Shown here: in pieces, positions 35,272-44,766 of the stretch
Numbering within the stretch: the first letter of the stretch is position 1
How the letters are laid out: every line of letters starts with the position of its first letter
Assembly (NCBI RefSeq): GCF_041538045.1
Contig: NZ_JBGOSE010000002.1
Span: 1 to 64,000, forward strand
Length of the DNA stretch: 64,000 bases
Origin: Aliiglaciecola sp041538045
GTDB taxonomy: Bacteria > Pseudomonadota > Gammaproteobacteria > Enterobacterales > Alteromonadaceae
Direction of reading: 5' to 3'
Position numbers and translations under genes: made by a program
Notes under the pieces: model-generated
What the model was told of the DNA's origin: nothing
Databases searched by the model: none
What the model saw: only the letters and a program-made list of their open reading frames with translations

Positions 35272-36333
35272 TTAGTCCAGACGTAATTGATATTTAATTT
35301 GCGCTGCGACTCGTTTCACACTCTGGCGTCCCTCTTCAATTAGCTCAGCGGCACGATGGAACTCCATGATGCCGAAGTCTCTTAGTTGAGGTTCGATGAG
35401 GATATCCGGTGGATCTCCGGCTAAACGAGAACGCGTTACTCTTGCTTGAAGAATATCAAGAGAGTTCGACATTACGCCTAACATGCTAGGGGTGTTGTCG
35501 GTTAATTTCATTTTGCTAGTTGTGAACTCTGTTTCTATATTTTCTGGTTTTTCCTTATCAATTTCTAACGAAGGGGAAACTTCTTCATTTTCCAATTCGT
35601 CATTTTCATGCAAAGACATATTCTCTAAATCTTCTAAGGACTCAAGATCCTCTTCATCAATTTCGCTGTCTTTTTTAAATCTACCACTAAAAATACGTTG
35701 CATAAACGAGTGACTTTTATTGAAAAAATCATTGGTTCGCTTCTGATTATTTTCATGTTCCAACTGATATTGAGCTTGAATTTCAGGTCTAAAATCGGCA
35801 CTTAAATTGACCGCAAAAACGAAATCAGCTCCAAGTTGACGGCATAAGTTTACTGGTACAGGATTTACCACAGCACCATCCACTAACCATCTTCCTTTAA
35901 AAGCAATTGGCGGAAAAAGAGCGGGTATTGCACAGGATGCTCTCACCGCTTCGGCTAATGGGCCTTGGGTAAAAGAAACCTCTTTACCACTATAGAGATC
36001 GGTGGCTACTACACCTAATGGTTTGGATAATTGTTCAAACTCTCGTTCACAAAAATTCTCTTCAAGGGCTTTAAATACTTTTATACCACTGGCAAGTCCG
36101 CCTTTACGAAAGCCAACCCCCATAAGCCCAAGTACTTGCCACTCAGATAAAGAACTAGCCCATTGTGCAAGAGGTTCTAATTTATTACTCGCATAAGCGG
36201 CACCAACGTAAGCACCTATTGAACAACCTGCCACTACATCTACTTCAATACCAAGCTCTTCTAAGGCTTGAATAATTCCGATATGCGCCCAGCCTCGAGC
36301 GGCTCCGCTTCCTAACGCTAATCCAATTTTCAT
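35272..36333 (-). CDS. rssA: RssA-like patatin phospholipase with an acidic insert
   Basis: A 353-residue patatin-like serine hydrolase. The oxyanion motif GSGAARGWAHIG is at residues 8-19, the nucleophile elbow GCSIG at about residue 36, and the catalytic Asp in LVDGAVVNPVP. Family RssA proteins are near 300 residues. The extra length is an acidic, low-complexity insert at about residues 190-285, rich in E, D, S and N, placed before the final SRLAGDPPDILIEP. The natural lipid substrate is unknown. It converges with the DUF2987 gene. Confidence 0.88.
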   Translation of the reverse strand: MKIGLALGSGAARGWAHIGIIQALEELGIEVDVVAGCSIGAYVGAAYASNKLEPLAQWASSLSEWQVLGLMGVGFRKGGLASGIKVFKALEENFCEREFEQLSKPLGVVATDLYSGKEVSFTQGPLAEAVRASCAIPALFPPIAFKGRWLVDGAVVNPVPVNLCRQLGADFVFAVNLSADFRPEIQAQYQLEHENNQKRTNDFFNKSHSFMQRIFSGRFKKDSEIDEEDLESLEDLENMSLHENDELENEEVSPSLEIDKEKPENIETEFTTSKMKLTDNTPSMLGVMSNSLDILQARVTRSRLAGDPPDILIEPQLRDFGIMEFHRAAELIEEGRQSVKRVAAQIKYQLRLD

Positions 36334-36348
36334 CTATTGAAGTGATCC

Positions 36349-37254
36349 TTAACTTATATTGATAATATTTACGGTGTCATCATTACTAATGGATGGCGAC
36401 GAAAAGTCTTCTTGATCAAATCCAATATCACCGTTTTCAAACGGTGTTTGTTGTGTTTCTAAAGTTTTAAAGTCGAAAAATTGATTGTCAGCAAGATGGG
36501 AAGGAACCACATTTTGCATCGCTTTAAACATACTCTCTATTCTACCCGGAAAACGCTGATTCCAATCTGTTAGCATGTTTTTAATCACCTTACGTTGCAA
36601 GTTCTCTTGAGAGCCACACAAATTGCAGGGAATAATCGGAAATTCAAGTAGTTCGGAATACTGGGTTATTTCTTTTTCAGAGCAATAGGCTAATGGTCGT
36701 ATAACCATTTGTTTACCATCATCGCTGACGAGTTTTGGAGGCATAGATTTTAAGCGTCCCCCATGAAACATGTTCAGAAATAAGGTTTCGAGCATGTCAT
36801 CGCGGTGATGTCCCAAAGCGATTTTTGTCGCCCCCAAACGTATTGCCGTTTTATACAGTATTCCTCTACGTAACCTTGAACAAAGGGAACAAGTGGTTTT
36901 GCCCTCTGGAATTTTATCTTTGACGATGGAATAGGTATCTTCGGTGACAATTTCATAAGGTACTTGTAAATTTTCTAAGTATCTTGGAAGTACATCCGCG
37001 GGGAAGCCAGGTTGTTTTTGATCTAAATTAACCGCAATAATTTCAAACTTTATAGGGGCAATTCTTTTTAGAAACATCAAAATATCGAGCATAGTGTAAC
37101 TGTCTTTACCGCCAGACAGGCAAACCATCACTTTATCGCCATCCTCGATCATGTTGAAATCGGCGATTGCTTTACCTACATTTCGTCTTAAGCGCTTTTG
37201 AAGTTTATTGAAACTGTATTTTTTACTCTCAGACAGAGACTCGATCTTACTCAT
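36349..37254 (-). CDS. ttcA: tRNA 2-thiocytidine(32) synthetase TtcA
   Basis: Adds sulfur to cytidine 32 of certain tRNAs using ATP and an iron-sulfur cluster. A 301-residue protein with PP-loop SGGKDS at 47-52 and two CxxC pairs, CSLC 122-125 and CNLC 210-213, as in E. coli TtcA. The ATG at 37254 has AGGA six bases upstream and is preferred to the ATG at 37272. Neighbouring uspE and fnr reproduce a gene order known in enterobacteria. Confidence 0.95.
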   Translation of the reverse strand: MSKIESLSESKKYSFNKLQKRLRRNVGKAIADFNMIEDGDKVMVCLSGGKDSYTMLDILMFLKRIAPIKFEIIAVNLDQKQPGFPADVLPRYLENLQVPYEIVTEDTYSIVKDKIPEGKTTCSLCSRLRRGILYKTAIRLGATKIALGHHRDDMLETLFLNMFHGGRLKSMPPKLVSDDGKQMVIRPLAYCSEKEITQYSELLEFPIIPCNLCGSQENLQRKVIKNMLTDWNQRFPGRIESMFKAMQNVVPSHLADNQFFDFKTLETQQTPFENGDIGFDQEDFSSPSISNDDTVNIINIS

Positions 37255-37371
37255 TATATTCCTAGAAAACATTGCAATCAGCGCAGATTATACCTGTCCT
37301 CATAAAGGACATAAACACTCTAATTTCAAATGTTTTAGGTAAAGTTCTGCTCTGATATTGCTAATGTATTA

Positions 37372-38304
37372 CTAGTGCTTGAGTGGACACTCAAAACCTT
37401 CAGGTTTTATGGCTAAAACATCACAATTGAGAGAGTCGATCGTGTGTTCAGCGGTATTACCAATAAGAGCTGCGGTAATCCCTGTTCGACCTACAGTTCC
37501 AATCACTACTAACTCTGCATCTATGGTTTTAGCAACTGATGGGATCACATCTTCAGGTAAACCTTCACTTAGATGCTGGTTTTCTTGAGGTATATTGAAT
37601 TGTTGTGCATGTTCAAGCATACATTTAGCATGATGCTGCTTGACTGATTCCGTATAACCAACGGGATCAAACTCTGGAATTTCTATGGCAATATTCACCG
37701 GTGTCCCAGGGTAAGAGTTAACAAGGTTGACTTTGCCTTCTAATAAATCAGCCATCATCCCTGCAGTTTTCGTAATGGTTCTATTTAAACTATGGTGCTC
37801 ATCATCTTCGCTACCCACATCTACAGCCGCTAAAATGTTGCCATTGCTTGGCCAGTCATGTTCTTTGACAAGCAATACAGGCACGGGTGATTTTCTTAAT
37901 ATATGCCAATCGGTAGGGGTGAAAATAACCGATTTCAAGGTGTCGTGCTCGTGAGTGCCTTTTACAATTAAGTCATAACTGTGGTCAATCACCTCAAATA
38001 AGACACTTTCATAAGGACGATTATGCCAAACTACTTTGATATCTACAGAGGTTGAAGAGTTAGCTGACAAGGGCTCAACGATATTGGCTAGCCAATCAGT
38101 TTTATCATCCACCACAGCTTGGCGCATTGTTTCTCGTTCATCTACGGTTAACATAGTGGTCATTTCATACGAGAAATCGTAAATGGAAAGAAAGGCAGTA
38201 ACACTTGCCCCCGTTTTTTGTGCCAGTAAGAGAGCACGTTTAAACGCTTTCTGATCATCAGTGGTCGGGTCTACAACGGCTAGTATTTTGTTAAATATGG
38301 ACAT
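37372..38304 (-). CDS. uspE: tandem universal stress protein UspE
   Basis: A 310-residue protein made of two Usp domains: the first starts NKILAVVDPTTDDQKAFKRA, the second GNILAAVDVGSEDDEH. The nucleotide-binding GTVGRTGITAALIGNTAEH sits in the second domain. UspE proteins affect stress survival and motility. An FNR box lies about 85 bases upstream of the start, so induction by oxygen limitation is likely. It is the gene immediately downstream of fnr on the same strand. Confidence 0.94.
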   Translation of the reverse strand: MSIFNKILAVVDPTTDDQKAFKRALLLAQKTGASVTAFLSIYDFSYEMTTMLTVDERETMRQAVVDDKTDWLANIVEPLSANSSTSVDIKVVWHNRPYESVLFEVIDHSYDLIVKGTHEHDTLKSVIFTPTDWHILRKSPVPVLLVKEHDWPSNGNILAAVDVGSEDDEHHSLNRTITKTAGMMADLLEGKVNLVNSYPGTPVNIAIEIPEFDPVGYTESVKQHHAKCMLEHAQQFNIPQENQHLSEGLPEDVIPSVAKTIDAELVVIGTVGRTGITAALIGNTAEHTIDSLNCDVLAIKPEGFECPLKH

Positions 38305-38388
38305 TAGTTAACTCCCTTGAAAGGTTTACACTTACAACTTAAGTGTATGGGTAATTTAGCTATTTTGCCAGTTAACCGACTATTTGTT

Positions 38389-38402
38389 TTGACCTAAATC
38401 AA
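38389..38402. promoter_or_regulatory. FNR box upstream of uspE
   Basis: TTGACCTAAATCAA matches the FNR consensus TTGAT-N4-ATCAA at nine of ten fixed positions (C for T in the left arm). It lies in the fnr-uspE spacer, 85-98 bases before the uspE start. Confidence 0.7.
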
Positions 38403-38417
38403 CTTAACAGGAAAGGC

Positions 38418-39155
38418 TTATCCGCAGGCTTTATTCTGCAAAACATGTTCACCGAGTTTAGTTCTAAGGGTGGATAAATCGAGGAGCTGGATAAATTTGC
38501 CATCTACTTTTATGATATTTTCTTTTTGAAAACGGGTTAATAAACGGCTCACGGTTTCTACGGTAAGACCTAAATGGTTACCTATTTCGTTGCGCGTCAT
38601 GGTTAAGTTGAACTCTGTTTCCGAAAAACCACGAGAGTGAAAGCGGTCAGATAAATTAACCAAAAAATGTGCAAGACGTTCCTCTGCGGTACGTTTATTC
38701 AATAGCATCATCATACTATGGTCTTGGTTTATTTCCGTGCTCATGATCTTAAGCACTTCTTTACGTAAAGACGGAAGTTGCTCGCTCATAGTATCAAGCT
38801 TGTCATAGGGTAACTCACACACCATAGAGGTTTCCATGGCTTGGTTGTAACTTTGGTAACTGTCTGAAAAGAGTCCGTCGAAACCAACAATATCACCAGG
38901 AAAATGAAACCCGGTTATCTGTTGTTCTCCATCAGGGGAGGTAATATAGGATTTAAATGAACCTGTTCTTACCGCAAATAAGGAGGTGAATTTCTGCCCT
39001 GGAATAGTGAGCTGATCATTTTTATGCAAAGGACGTTTACGCTCGATTATCTCATCCAAACTTTCCATTTCTGTTTGGTTCAGGGCTACGGGGATGCAAA
39101 GGTGGTTAAAACTGCAATTTTGGCAGCGAATACTGAACTTGTTCGAATCAGACAT
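38418..39155 (-). CDS. fnr: Fnr oxygen-responsive transcription regulator
   Basis: A 245-residue Crp/Fnr protein that binds DNA as a dimer when its [4Fe-4S] cluster is intact under low oxygen. Cluster ligands are C11, C14, C20 and C113, with the same spacing as E. coli C20/C23/C29/C122. The helix-turn-helix GNHLGLTVETVSRLLTRFQK keeps the ExxSR recognition pattern, which reads TTGAT half sites. It lies between the SafE-like gene and uspE. Expected targets here are ccoN and uspE. Confidence 0.96.
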   Translation of the reverse strand: MSDSNKFSIRCQNCSFNHLCIPVALNQTEMESLDEIIERKRPLHKNDQLTIPGQKFTSLFAVRTGSFKSYITSPDGEQQITGFHFPGDIVGFDGLFSDSYQSYNQAMETSMVCELPYDKLDTMSEQLPSLRKEVLKIMSTEINQDHSMMMLLNKRTAEERLAHFLVNLSDRFHSRGFSETEFNLTMTRNEIGNHLGLTVETVSRLLTRFQKENIIKVDGKFIQLLDLSTLRTKLGEHVLQNKACG

Positions 39156-39180
39156 TAGATAATTCCACTTAATTCATTCG

Positions 39181-39846
39181 TTACCAATTATGAATCCCTT
39201 GGTAACATAAAATCAAGCCAAATAAACATAATAAAACTGCGACGCTACGTTTTACTAAGGATTGTGTTAACCAACTTCTGATTTGAGTGGCGCTAGCTCC
39301 CATTGCTAACATAATAGGCAGTGTGCCTAAACCAAAACAAAACATGGTCAACGCACCTTGTACGGCGCTGCCAGTGGAAACACTCCAGGTTAATGTTGAA
39401 TATACTAATCCGCAGGGCAGCCAACCCCAAATCACACCATAGGGTACGGCATACATAGGGTGTTTAAAGGGAATAAAACGTTTTGACAACGGACTGATTT
39501 TACGCCAAAAAATAGCACCAACTTTTTCGACCTTGGTGAGCAATTTAGACCATTGACCCACATAAAGCCCCAGTAATACCATAAATACCCCACCAAACAG
39601 GGTGAGTACTTGTGGGTTGATGAAAGATTGGGTTGTGACAACTTGCCCTAAAAGTCCGGCGATAGCGCCAGCAACACTGTAGGATAAAATACGTCCTGTA
39701 TTATAAGCGATTAAAAATGGCCATTGTGACTGATTTTTTGGCAAGGCAAAGGTAAATGAGGTAACAATACCGCCGCACATCCCTGCACAATGTACACTAC
39801 CTGCAAGACCAATTAAAATCGCTGAGAACCAGCTGATATCGTTCAT
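39181..39846 (-). CDS. TauE/SafE-type membrane protein linked to cbb3 assembly
   Basis: A 221-residue membrane protein with about six helices. The N-terminal signature GLAGSVHCAGMCGGIV and the later WGWLPCGLVYSTL place it in the UreH/DsbD-like part of the sulfite exporter family. Such a gene commonly follows ccoS in cbb3 loci, and the conserved His, Cys and Met residues suggest metal or thiol handling. Its start overlaps the ccoS stop by four bases. The exact function is not established. Confidence 0.87.
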   Translation of the reverse strand: MNDISWFSAILIGLAGSVHCAGMCGGIVTSFTFALPKNQSQWPFLIAYNTGRILSYSVAGAIAGLLGQVVTTQSFINPQVLTLFGGVFMVLLGLYVGQWSKLLTKVEKVGAIFWRKISPLSKRFIPFKHPMYAVPYGVIWGWLPCGLVYSTLTWSVSTGSAVQGALTMFCFGLGTLPIMLAMGASATQIRSWLTQSLVKRSVAVLLCLFGLILCYQGIHNW

Positions 39847-40028
39847 TCTTTATCAGTTTTAGGGGTTTTTTGTGGTGCTTTTTTGTCTACGTCATCATCG
39901 AATAAAATGTTGTAACCTTGACGTTCTAAATCTTCAAATTGATTTGACTTAACTGCCCAAAAAAAGATCCCGATAGCTAACAAAACGAGCAGTATAGCGA
40001 TGGGGATTAATACATAAATAATACTCAA
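39843..40028 (-). CDS. ccoS: cbb3 oxidase assembly protein CcoS
   Basis: A 61-residue protein with one membrane helix (about residues 3-26) followed by the family motif FWAVKSNQFEDLERQG and a charged tail. CcoS is needed for cofactor insertion into the cbb3 oxidase. It lies 12 bases after ccoI and overlaps the SafE-like gene. Confidence 0.95.
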   Translation of the reverse strand: MSIIYVLIPIAILLVLLAIGIFFWAVKSNQFEDLERQGYNILFDDDVDKKAPQKTPKTDKE

Positions 40029-40040
40029 TTTAGTTTCCTA

Positions 40041-42428
40041 TTAACGGAGCAGACGAATTGAATTTGCTACTACAATGATTGAACTTAAAGACATACCGAT
40101 AACGGCCATCCATGGGCTTAAGTATCCAGCCACTGCAAGAGGAAGAATAAGTGCGTTGTAACCTATAGCCCAGACCATATTCTGTTTAATCTTATGGCGT
40201 ACCTTGATTGCCATACTAACAGCAAATTTTACATTACTTAATTTCGAATTTAATAAAATGATATCGGCTGAACGTTTCGCCATGTCACTCGCGTCACCTA
40301 CTGCAATAGATACATCGGCAGCCGCTAATACAGGCGCGTCATTAATACCATCTCCAATCATCAACACTTTATGTCCATCAGCTTGTAAACTTTGGATGTA
40401 ATTGAGTTTTTGTTGAGGAGTTTGCCTAAAATACACATTGGGAATTCCCAAGGCGTTGGCAACCGAGGTAGCACTTGTTTCGGCGTCACCACTTAACATC
40501 ACTAATTGTTTGCTACTCAGGTCATTGACGAGCTGTTTAGCGTCTTTTTTGACTACATCTTTTACCGTGAATGCGGCGATTAATTGTTTGCCTAATTGCA
40601 AATACACGCGAGAGTCATCAGGGTTTACTGGCAAATTTAATTTATCATCTAAAATGCTTAAATTACCAATCTTTACAATTTGTGATTGATAGGTACCTTG
40701 CAAGCCTTTGCCAGCAATGGTGTCTACGTGATTAACCTCTAGAGGCGTTTTGGATTGAAACGCTTGGGAGATTGGATGTTTAGAATACTGCTCGATGCCA
40801 GCCGCTAAGTTGAATACAAAATTTTCGTCTGAATGATTAAATAGCTCAACTTCACTTACACTAAAGTGACCATTAGTGAGGGTACCTGTTTTATCAAAAA
40901 TTACCGTATCGACATCAGGCATGACGTCAATTATATTTGCTCTTTTTACCAATAAACCATATTGGTTTAACTTTGCTATGGCGCTAGTTAATGCCGTGGG
41001 GGTTGCTAAGCTTAATGCACAAGGGCAGGTGGCGACTAAAATCGATATGGCCACCCAAAATGCCCGATCTGGTTGATAAGCTAACCAACCGAAATAACTA
41101 ATCAGAGTAATTCCTAGAACAATTACAATAAAATATTTTGAGGCTACATCAGCATACACTGCAGCCTTGGGTTTATCGGCAAGGGCTAATTCTTGCAAAC
41201 GTAGTATTTTATTTACTAAGGATAATTTAAGTTCATTTTCAACTTCTATTTCAAATGAGCCTGACAGACTAATGGTGCCGCCATACACATGGTCACCAAT
41301 ATTCTTTTTGATTTTCTCAGACTCACCCGTCAACATGGACTCATCTACGTTTCCATCGCCAGATGTTATCACCCCATCGACTGGAAACGTTTCACCAGGG
41401 CGGACTAGTATTTTTTGTCCTGGTTTAAGGTGTTTTGCTAACACCGAGTTTTGCTTGTTATCACTATCTATCTGAATGGCCGTCAGTGGAATGTATTTAA
41501 ACATATTGGCAGATATGAGACTGGCTTGGTGTCGTGAACGGTGTTCTAAAAAGCGGCTGATTAGTAATAAAAAGATGAACATACAAACTGATTCAAAATA
41601 AATTTCGCCGGTATGGGTAATTGTTGCCCAAGCACTAGCCACAAAAGTACCGATAATGGCTATTGAAACGGAAAAGTCCATATTTACAGATTTCATTCGT
41701 AATGAACTAAATGCACTTTTATAAAAAGTAAAGCCAGAATATAGCACCACAGGCGTGGTTAATAGAAAACTCACCCAGTGGAGAAATTCTTTGGTTGTAT
41801 CTTCTATTGAGCCAAAAATACCAAAATACAGTCCGATGGCTAACATCATGACCTGCATACTCATAAGGCCTGCTAATCCAATACGTTTTAAATAGCTTTT
41901 GGTTTCTTTTTGGTAAGAAGCTTCGTGTTCGTCCGCTTGAAAGGGAAGGGCGTGATAGCCTACTGACTCAAGTTGTGAAATGATTTCACTTAGCTTTAAT
42001 TGCGAATCGATCCAATTTATCGTTGCTCTTCGCGCAGAAACATTCACCGCGATGCGTTTAATACCAGGGGTTTTTAAAAGTTGTCTTTCAATTAACCAAC
42101 CACAAGCAGCGCAACTTATGCCTTCAATGGTTAATTGTATTTGCTTTTGACTACCGTCATCAACCACAAATTCTTGTTGAATTTCCTCGTGATCGTATGC
42201 CTTCAATCTATCAAGGGTTTCTGTTAACTGTTCGTCGCCTTTATCGGCAAACTCTGTTCTGAAGCGGTAATAATCTTCTAATCCATTTTCAACAATTGCT
42301 TCAGCAACAGCTTGGCAACCTGGGCAACACATTTTGCGAGGTTTACCTAAAATATCTGCCCAGAAAACCTCTCCTTTGGGGATAGGAAGGCCACAATGGT
42401 AACAGCTATTTGGATTATTATTTTCCAT
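40041..42428 (-). CDS. ccoI: P1B-type copper ATPase CcoI (FixI)
   Basis: A 795-residue heavy-metal ATPase that exports copper to the periplasm for assembly of CuB in the cbb3 oxidase. The N-terminus has a Cys-rich module (CYHCG, CCPGC) and an HMA domain with GISCAAC at 103-109. The membrane domain holds CPCAL. The ATPase core has DKTGTLT, HPISQAF and GDGINDAPVLAAADV. The HMA-plus-zinc-ribbon arrangement and the cco context distinguish it from CopA. Its start overlaps the end of ccoH by one base. Confidence 0.96.
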   Translation of the reverse strand: MENNNPNSCYHCGLPIPKGEVFWADILGKPRKMCCPGCQAVAEAIVENGLEDYYRFRTEFADKGDEQLTETLDRLKAYDHEEIQQEFVVDDGSQKQIQLTIEGISCAACGWLIERQLLKTPGIKRIAVNVSARRATINWIDSQLKLSEIISQLESVGYHALPFQADEHEASYQKETKSYLKRIGLAGLMSMQVMMLAIGLYFGIFGSIEDTTKEFLHWVSFLLTTPVVLYSGFTFYKSAFSSLRMKSVNMDFSVSIAIIGTFVASAWATITHTGEIYFESVCMFIFLLLISRFLEHRSRHQASLISANMFKYIPLTAIQIDSDNKQNSVLAKHLKPGQKILVRPGETFPVDGVITSGDGNVDESMLTGESEKIKKNIGDHVYGGTISLSGSFEIEVENELKLSLVNKILRLQELALADKPKAAVYADVASKYFIVIVLGITLISYFGWLAYQPDRAFWVAISILVATCPCALSLATPTALTSAIAKLNQYGLLVKRANIIDVMPDVDTVIFDKTGTLTNGHFSVSEVELFNHSDENFVFNLAAGIEQYSKHPISQAFQSKTPLEVNHVDTIAGKGLQGTYQSQIVKIGNLSILDDKLNLPVNPDDSRVYLQLGKQLIAAFTVKDVVKKDAKQLVNDLSSKQLVMLSGDAETSATSVANALGIPNVYFRQTPQQKLNYIQSLQADGHKVLMIGDGINDAPVLAAADVSIAVGDASDMAKRSADIILLNSKLSNVKFAVSMAIKVRHKIKQNMVWAIGYNALILPLAVAGYLSPWMAVIGMSLSSIIVVANSIRLLR

Positions 42429-42919
42429 TAAGGGTTAAAGTTGAAAGGGGCTTTCTGGGGTAAACCTTTATCCTGCATTATTTTCCATTGCTCATCTAAA
42501 GGCGAAAGAGTGAGTTTCCATTTACCTTTTATTGGTTCCTCAGCAGTCGCTTTGTAAATTCCATTAGCATCTTGCGTGAGTAATAATGAAAAATCTTTAT
42601 CTTGCAGAGTCGCGTGGTAAAAATGAAGTTTTAACGCTTCTCCTGAATTTGGTTTACCAGACAAGAACTCGAGTTGTACCCGATTATCAGTGATGGTTAA
42701 GACAGTAGAGATTCCCTGAGCTTTTGCTTCTTGTATCTTGGTTAACTCTAAATTAATGCCTTTACCTTCTTTGTAATAATCGTCTATTACTAAACTATCT
42801 TCAGTGTTCAAGGCGAGGTTTAACATAGTGACACTTAGGCAAATAGATACAACAGGTATGGTGATTAAAAACCAAGGCCAAAATTGTTTATACCAAGGTG
42901 TTTTATCTGAGCGATTCAT
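42428..42919 (-). CDS. ccoH: cbb3 assembly protein CcoH/FixH
   Basis: A 163-residue protein with an N-terminal membrane anchor (WFLITIPVVSICLSVTMLNL) and a periplasmic FixH domain, including LVIDDYYKEGKGIN, which is typical of the family. It works with CcoI in cbb3 maturation. It is the first gene after the ccoP terminator, so it probably has its own promoter or relies on read-through. Confidence 0.93.
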   Translation of the reverse strand: MNRSDKTPWYKQFWPWFLITIPVVSICLSVTMLNLALNTEDSLVIDDYYKEGKGINLELTKIQEAKAQGISTVLTITDNRVQLEFLSGKPNSGEALKLHFYHATLQDKDFSLLLTQDANGIYKATAEEPIKGKWKLTLSPLDEQWKIMQDKGLPQKAPFNFNP

Positions 42920-42943
42920 TAATATTTACTTCTTATTTAAGAA

Positions 42944-42972
42944 AATAAAGCCTCGATAAACGAGGCTTTATT
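42944..42972 (-). terminator. rho-independent terminator after ccoP
   Basis: A 12-bp perfect stem (AATAAAGCCTCG with CGAGGCTTTATT) around a 5-base loop, followed on the minus strand by TTTCTT. It lies 18 bases after the ccoP stop and ends the ccoNOQP transcript before the assembly genes. Confidence 0.85.
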
Positions 42973-42989
42973 AGGAACGAACTTAGTGT

Positions 42990-43970
42990 TTATTTGTTTT
43001 TAGATAAACTATAAACATAGGTCGCTACAAGGTGTATTTTCTTTTCTCCCAAAGTATTTTTGAAAGAAGGCATCACACCAGCACGACCATAATTAACGGT
43101 TTCTGTAACCACATCGGTGCTTCCACCATATAGCCAAATATTATCCGTTAAGTTTGGAGCACCAAGAGCTTGATTTCCTTTACCGTCAGGACCGTGACAA
43201 GCAGAACATACTGCAAAGCGTGCTTTACCAGCTTCTTTTAAATCAGGGTCAACTTGACGGCCACTTAAGCTAAGTGCATAAGCAACAACTTCTTCAACAC
43301 CTTTTTCGCCAAATGAGGGTAACCATGCTGCCATGTTAGCTTGACGGCCAAGGGTTAAGGTTTCAACTATCTTCTCTGGTGTGCCACCGTATAACCAGTC
43401 ATGGTCAGTCAGGTTAGGGAAGCCGCGTTGGCCTCGAGCATCAGAACCATGGCATTGGGAACAGTTTTGCATAAACAAACGCTGACCAATTTTTAATGCT
43501 TCTTCGTTGTTAACCAAAACTTCAATAGGCTGTTCAGCATATTGATTGAAAATAGGCGCAAATTTTTCTTCCGCTTTTTCAAGTTCTCGGTCGTATTCAA
43601 CACCAACACCACCTAAACCGAATAGGGCAGTTTTAGCTTCTTCTCTAGAAGCCAATACGGCGTCTTTAGATTCTTGTAGTGTTTGTACGTTTTGGTTAGA
43701 GCTTTTCCAACCTAACAAACCTTTCCAATTCCCTAAACCCGGGTAAAGTAATAAATATAATATTCCCCAAATCATGGTCATATAGAACATGATTGTCCAC
43801 CACTTAGGTAATGGGTTATTAATTTCGATAATACCATCAAATGAATGATGCATATCGTCACCTTCTGCAACGCCTGTTTTGTTTAACAGACACCAACGTA
43901 AAATCAGGTAACACCCTAGAATTGTTCCCAATGAGATTACTGAGACCCAAATACTCCAAAAGCTACTCAT
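42990..43970 (-). CDS. ccoP: cbb3 oxidase dihaem cytochrome c subunit CcoP
   Basis: A 326-residue protein with two N-terminal membrane helices (about 5-27 and 57-78) and two cytochrome c domains with haem sites CSQCH at 170-174 and CSACH at 255-259. It passes electrons from the bc1 complex toward CcoO and CcoN. PNLTDHDWLYGG and its repeat PNLTDNIWLYGG show the internal duplication. Its start overlaps ccoQ by eight bases. Confidence 0.96.
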   Translation of the reverse strand: MSSFWSIWVSVISLGTILGCYLILRWCLLNKTGVAEGDDMHHSFDGIIEINNPLPKWWTIMFYMTMIWGILYLLLYPGLGNWKGLLGWKSSNQNVQTLQESKDAVLASREEAKTALFGLGGVGVEYDRELEKAEEKFAPIFNQYAEQPIEVLVNNEEALKIGQRLFMQNCSQCHGSDARGQRGFPNLTDHDWLYGGTPEKIVETLTLGRQANMAAWLPSFGEKGVEEVVAYALSLSGRQVDPDLKEAGKARFAVCSACHGPDGKGNQALGAPNLTDNIWLYGGSTDVVTETVNYGRAGVMPSFKNTLGEKKIHLVATYVYSLSKNK

Positions 43971-44148
43971 TTATCGAAGACTCCCGCTCTTTTTTTTCTG
44001 TTTGTTGGGTTGGCTCATCATCAAAAACCAAATTTTCTGCTTCATCGAATCTTTTTTTAGCGCGGCCACTAAAAGCCCAAACCACTATGCCAATAAAGCA
44101 AACAAAAACCACAACTGTAAATATGCTACCCGCTGCACCGTAATCCAT
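43963..44148 (-). CDS. ccoQ: cbb3 oxidase small subunit CcoQ
   Basis: A 61-residue protein with one membrane helix (IFTVVVFVCFIGIVVWAFSG) followed by a charged tail with the usual RFDEAENLVFDDE pattern. CcoQ stabilises the oxidase complex. It sits one base after ccoO and overlaps ccoP. Confidence 0.94.
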   Translation of the reverse strand: MDYGAAGSIFTVVVFVCFIGIVVWAFSGRAKKRFDEAENLVFDDEPTQQTEKKERESSINE

Positions 44149-44149
44149 A

Positions 44150-44755
44150 CTATTTCAGCGCCGTTCCTAGAGATTGTAGATAGGCGATTAAGGCCTCCAT
44201 CTCTGTTTTACCTTTTACTGCTTCTTTCGCACCTGCGATTTCTTCTTCGCTGTAAGGTACGCCGAAGTCTTTAAAGACGCGCAGTTTTTTCTCAATCAAT
44301 TCGCCGTCAAGAGTATTTTCGGCTAACCAAGGGAACCCTGGCATATTTGATTCAGGAACAACGTCTCTAGGATTCAGTAGGTGAACGCGATGCCAATCAT
44401 CACTGTAACGACCGCCAACTCGTGCAAGGTCAGGTCCAGTTCGTTTTGAACCCCATAAAAATGGGTGTTCCCAAACCGACTCACCTGCAACCGAGTAGTG
44501 ACCGTAGCGTTCAGTTTCAGCTCTAAAAGGACGGATCATCTGGCTATGACAACCAACACAACCTTCGCGAATATAAATATCTCGGCCTTCCATCTCTAAG
44601 GCAGTATAAGGTTCAAGACCTTCTACTTTTTCCATTGTTTGTTGTTGGAACATTAATGGTGTGATTTCAACCATGGCACCGAAACTAATGGCGATTAGAA
44701 TAAATATCGCCATCAATCCAATATTCTTCTCAACCAGCTCGTGAACGTTTTTCAT
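44150..44755 (-). CDS. ccoO: cbb3 oxidase monohaem cytochrome c subunit CcoO
   Basis: A 201-residue protein with one N-terminal helix and the haem site CVGCH at 66-70, followed by SQMIRPFRAETERYGHYSVA, which is nearly invariant in CcoO. The axial Met is in ESNMPGFPWL. It lies 11 bases after ccoN in the structural operon. Confidence 0.96.
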   Translation of the reverse strand: MKNVHELVEKNIGLMAIFILIAISFGAMVEITPLMFQQQTMEKVEGLEPYTALEMEGRDIYIREGCVGCHSQMIRPFRAETERYGHYSVAGESVWEHPFLWGSKRTGPDLARVGGRYSDDWHRVHLLNPRDVVPESNMPGFPWLAENTLDGELIEKKLRVFKDFGVPYSEEEIAGAKEAVKGKTEMEALIAYLQSLGTALK

Positions 44756-44766
44756 CTCAAATCTCC

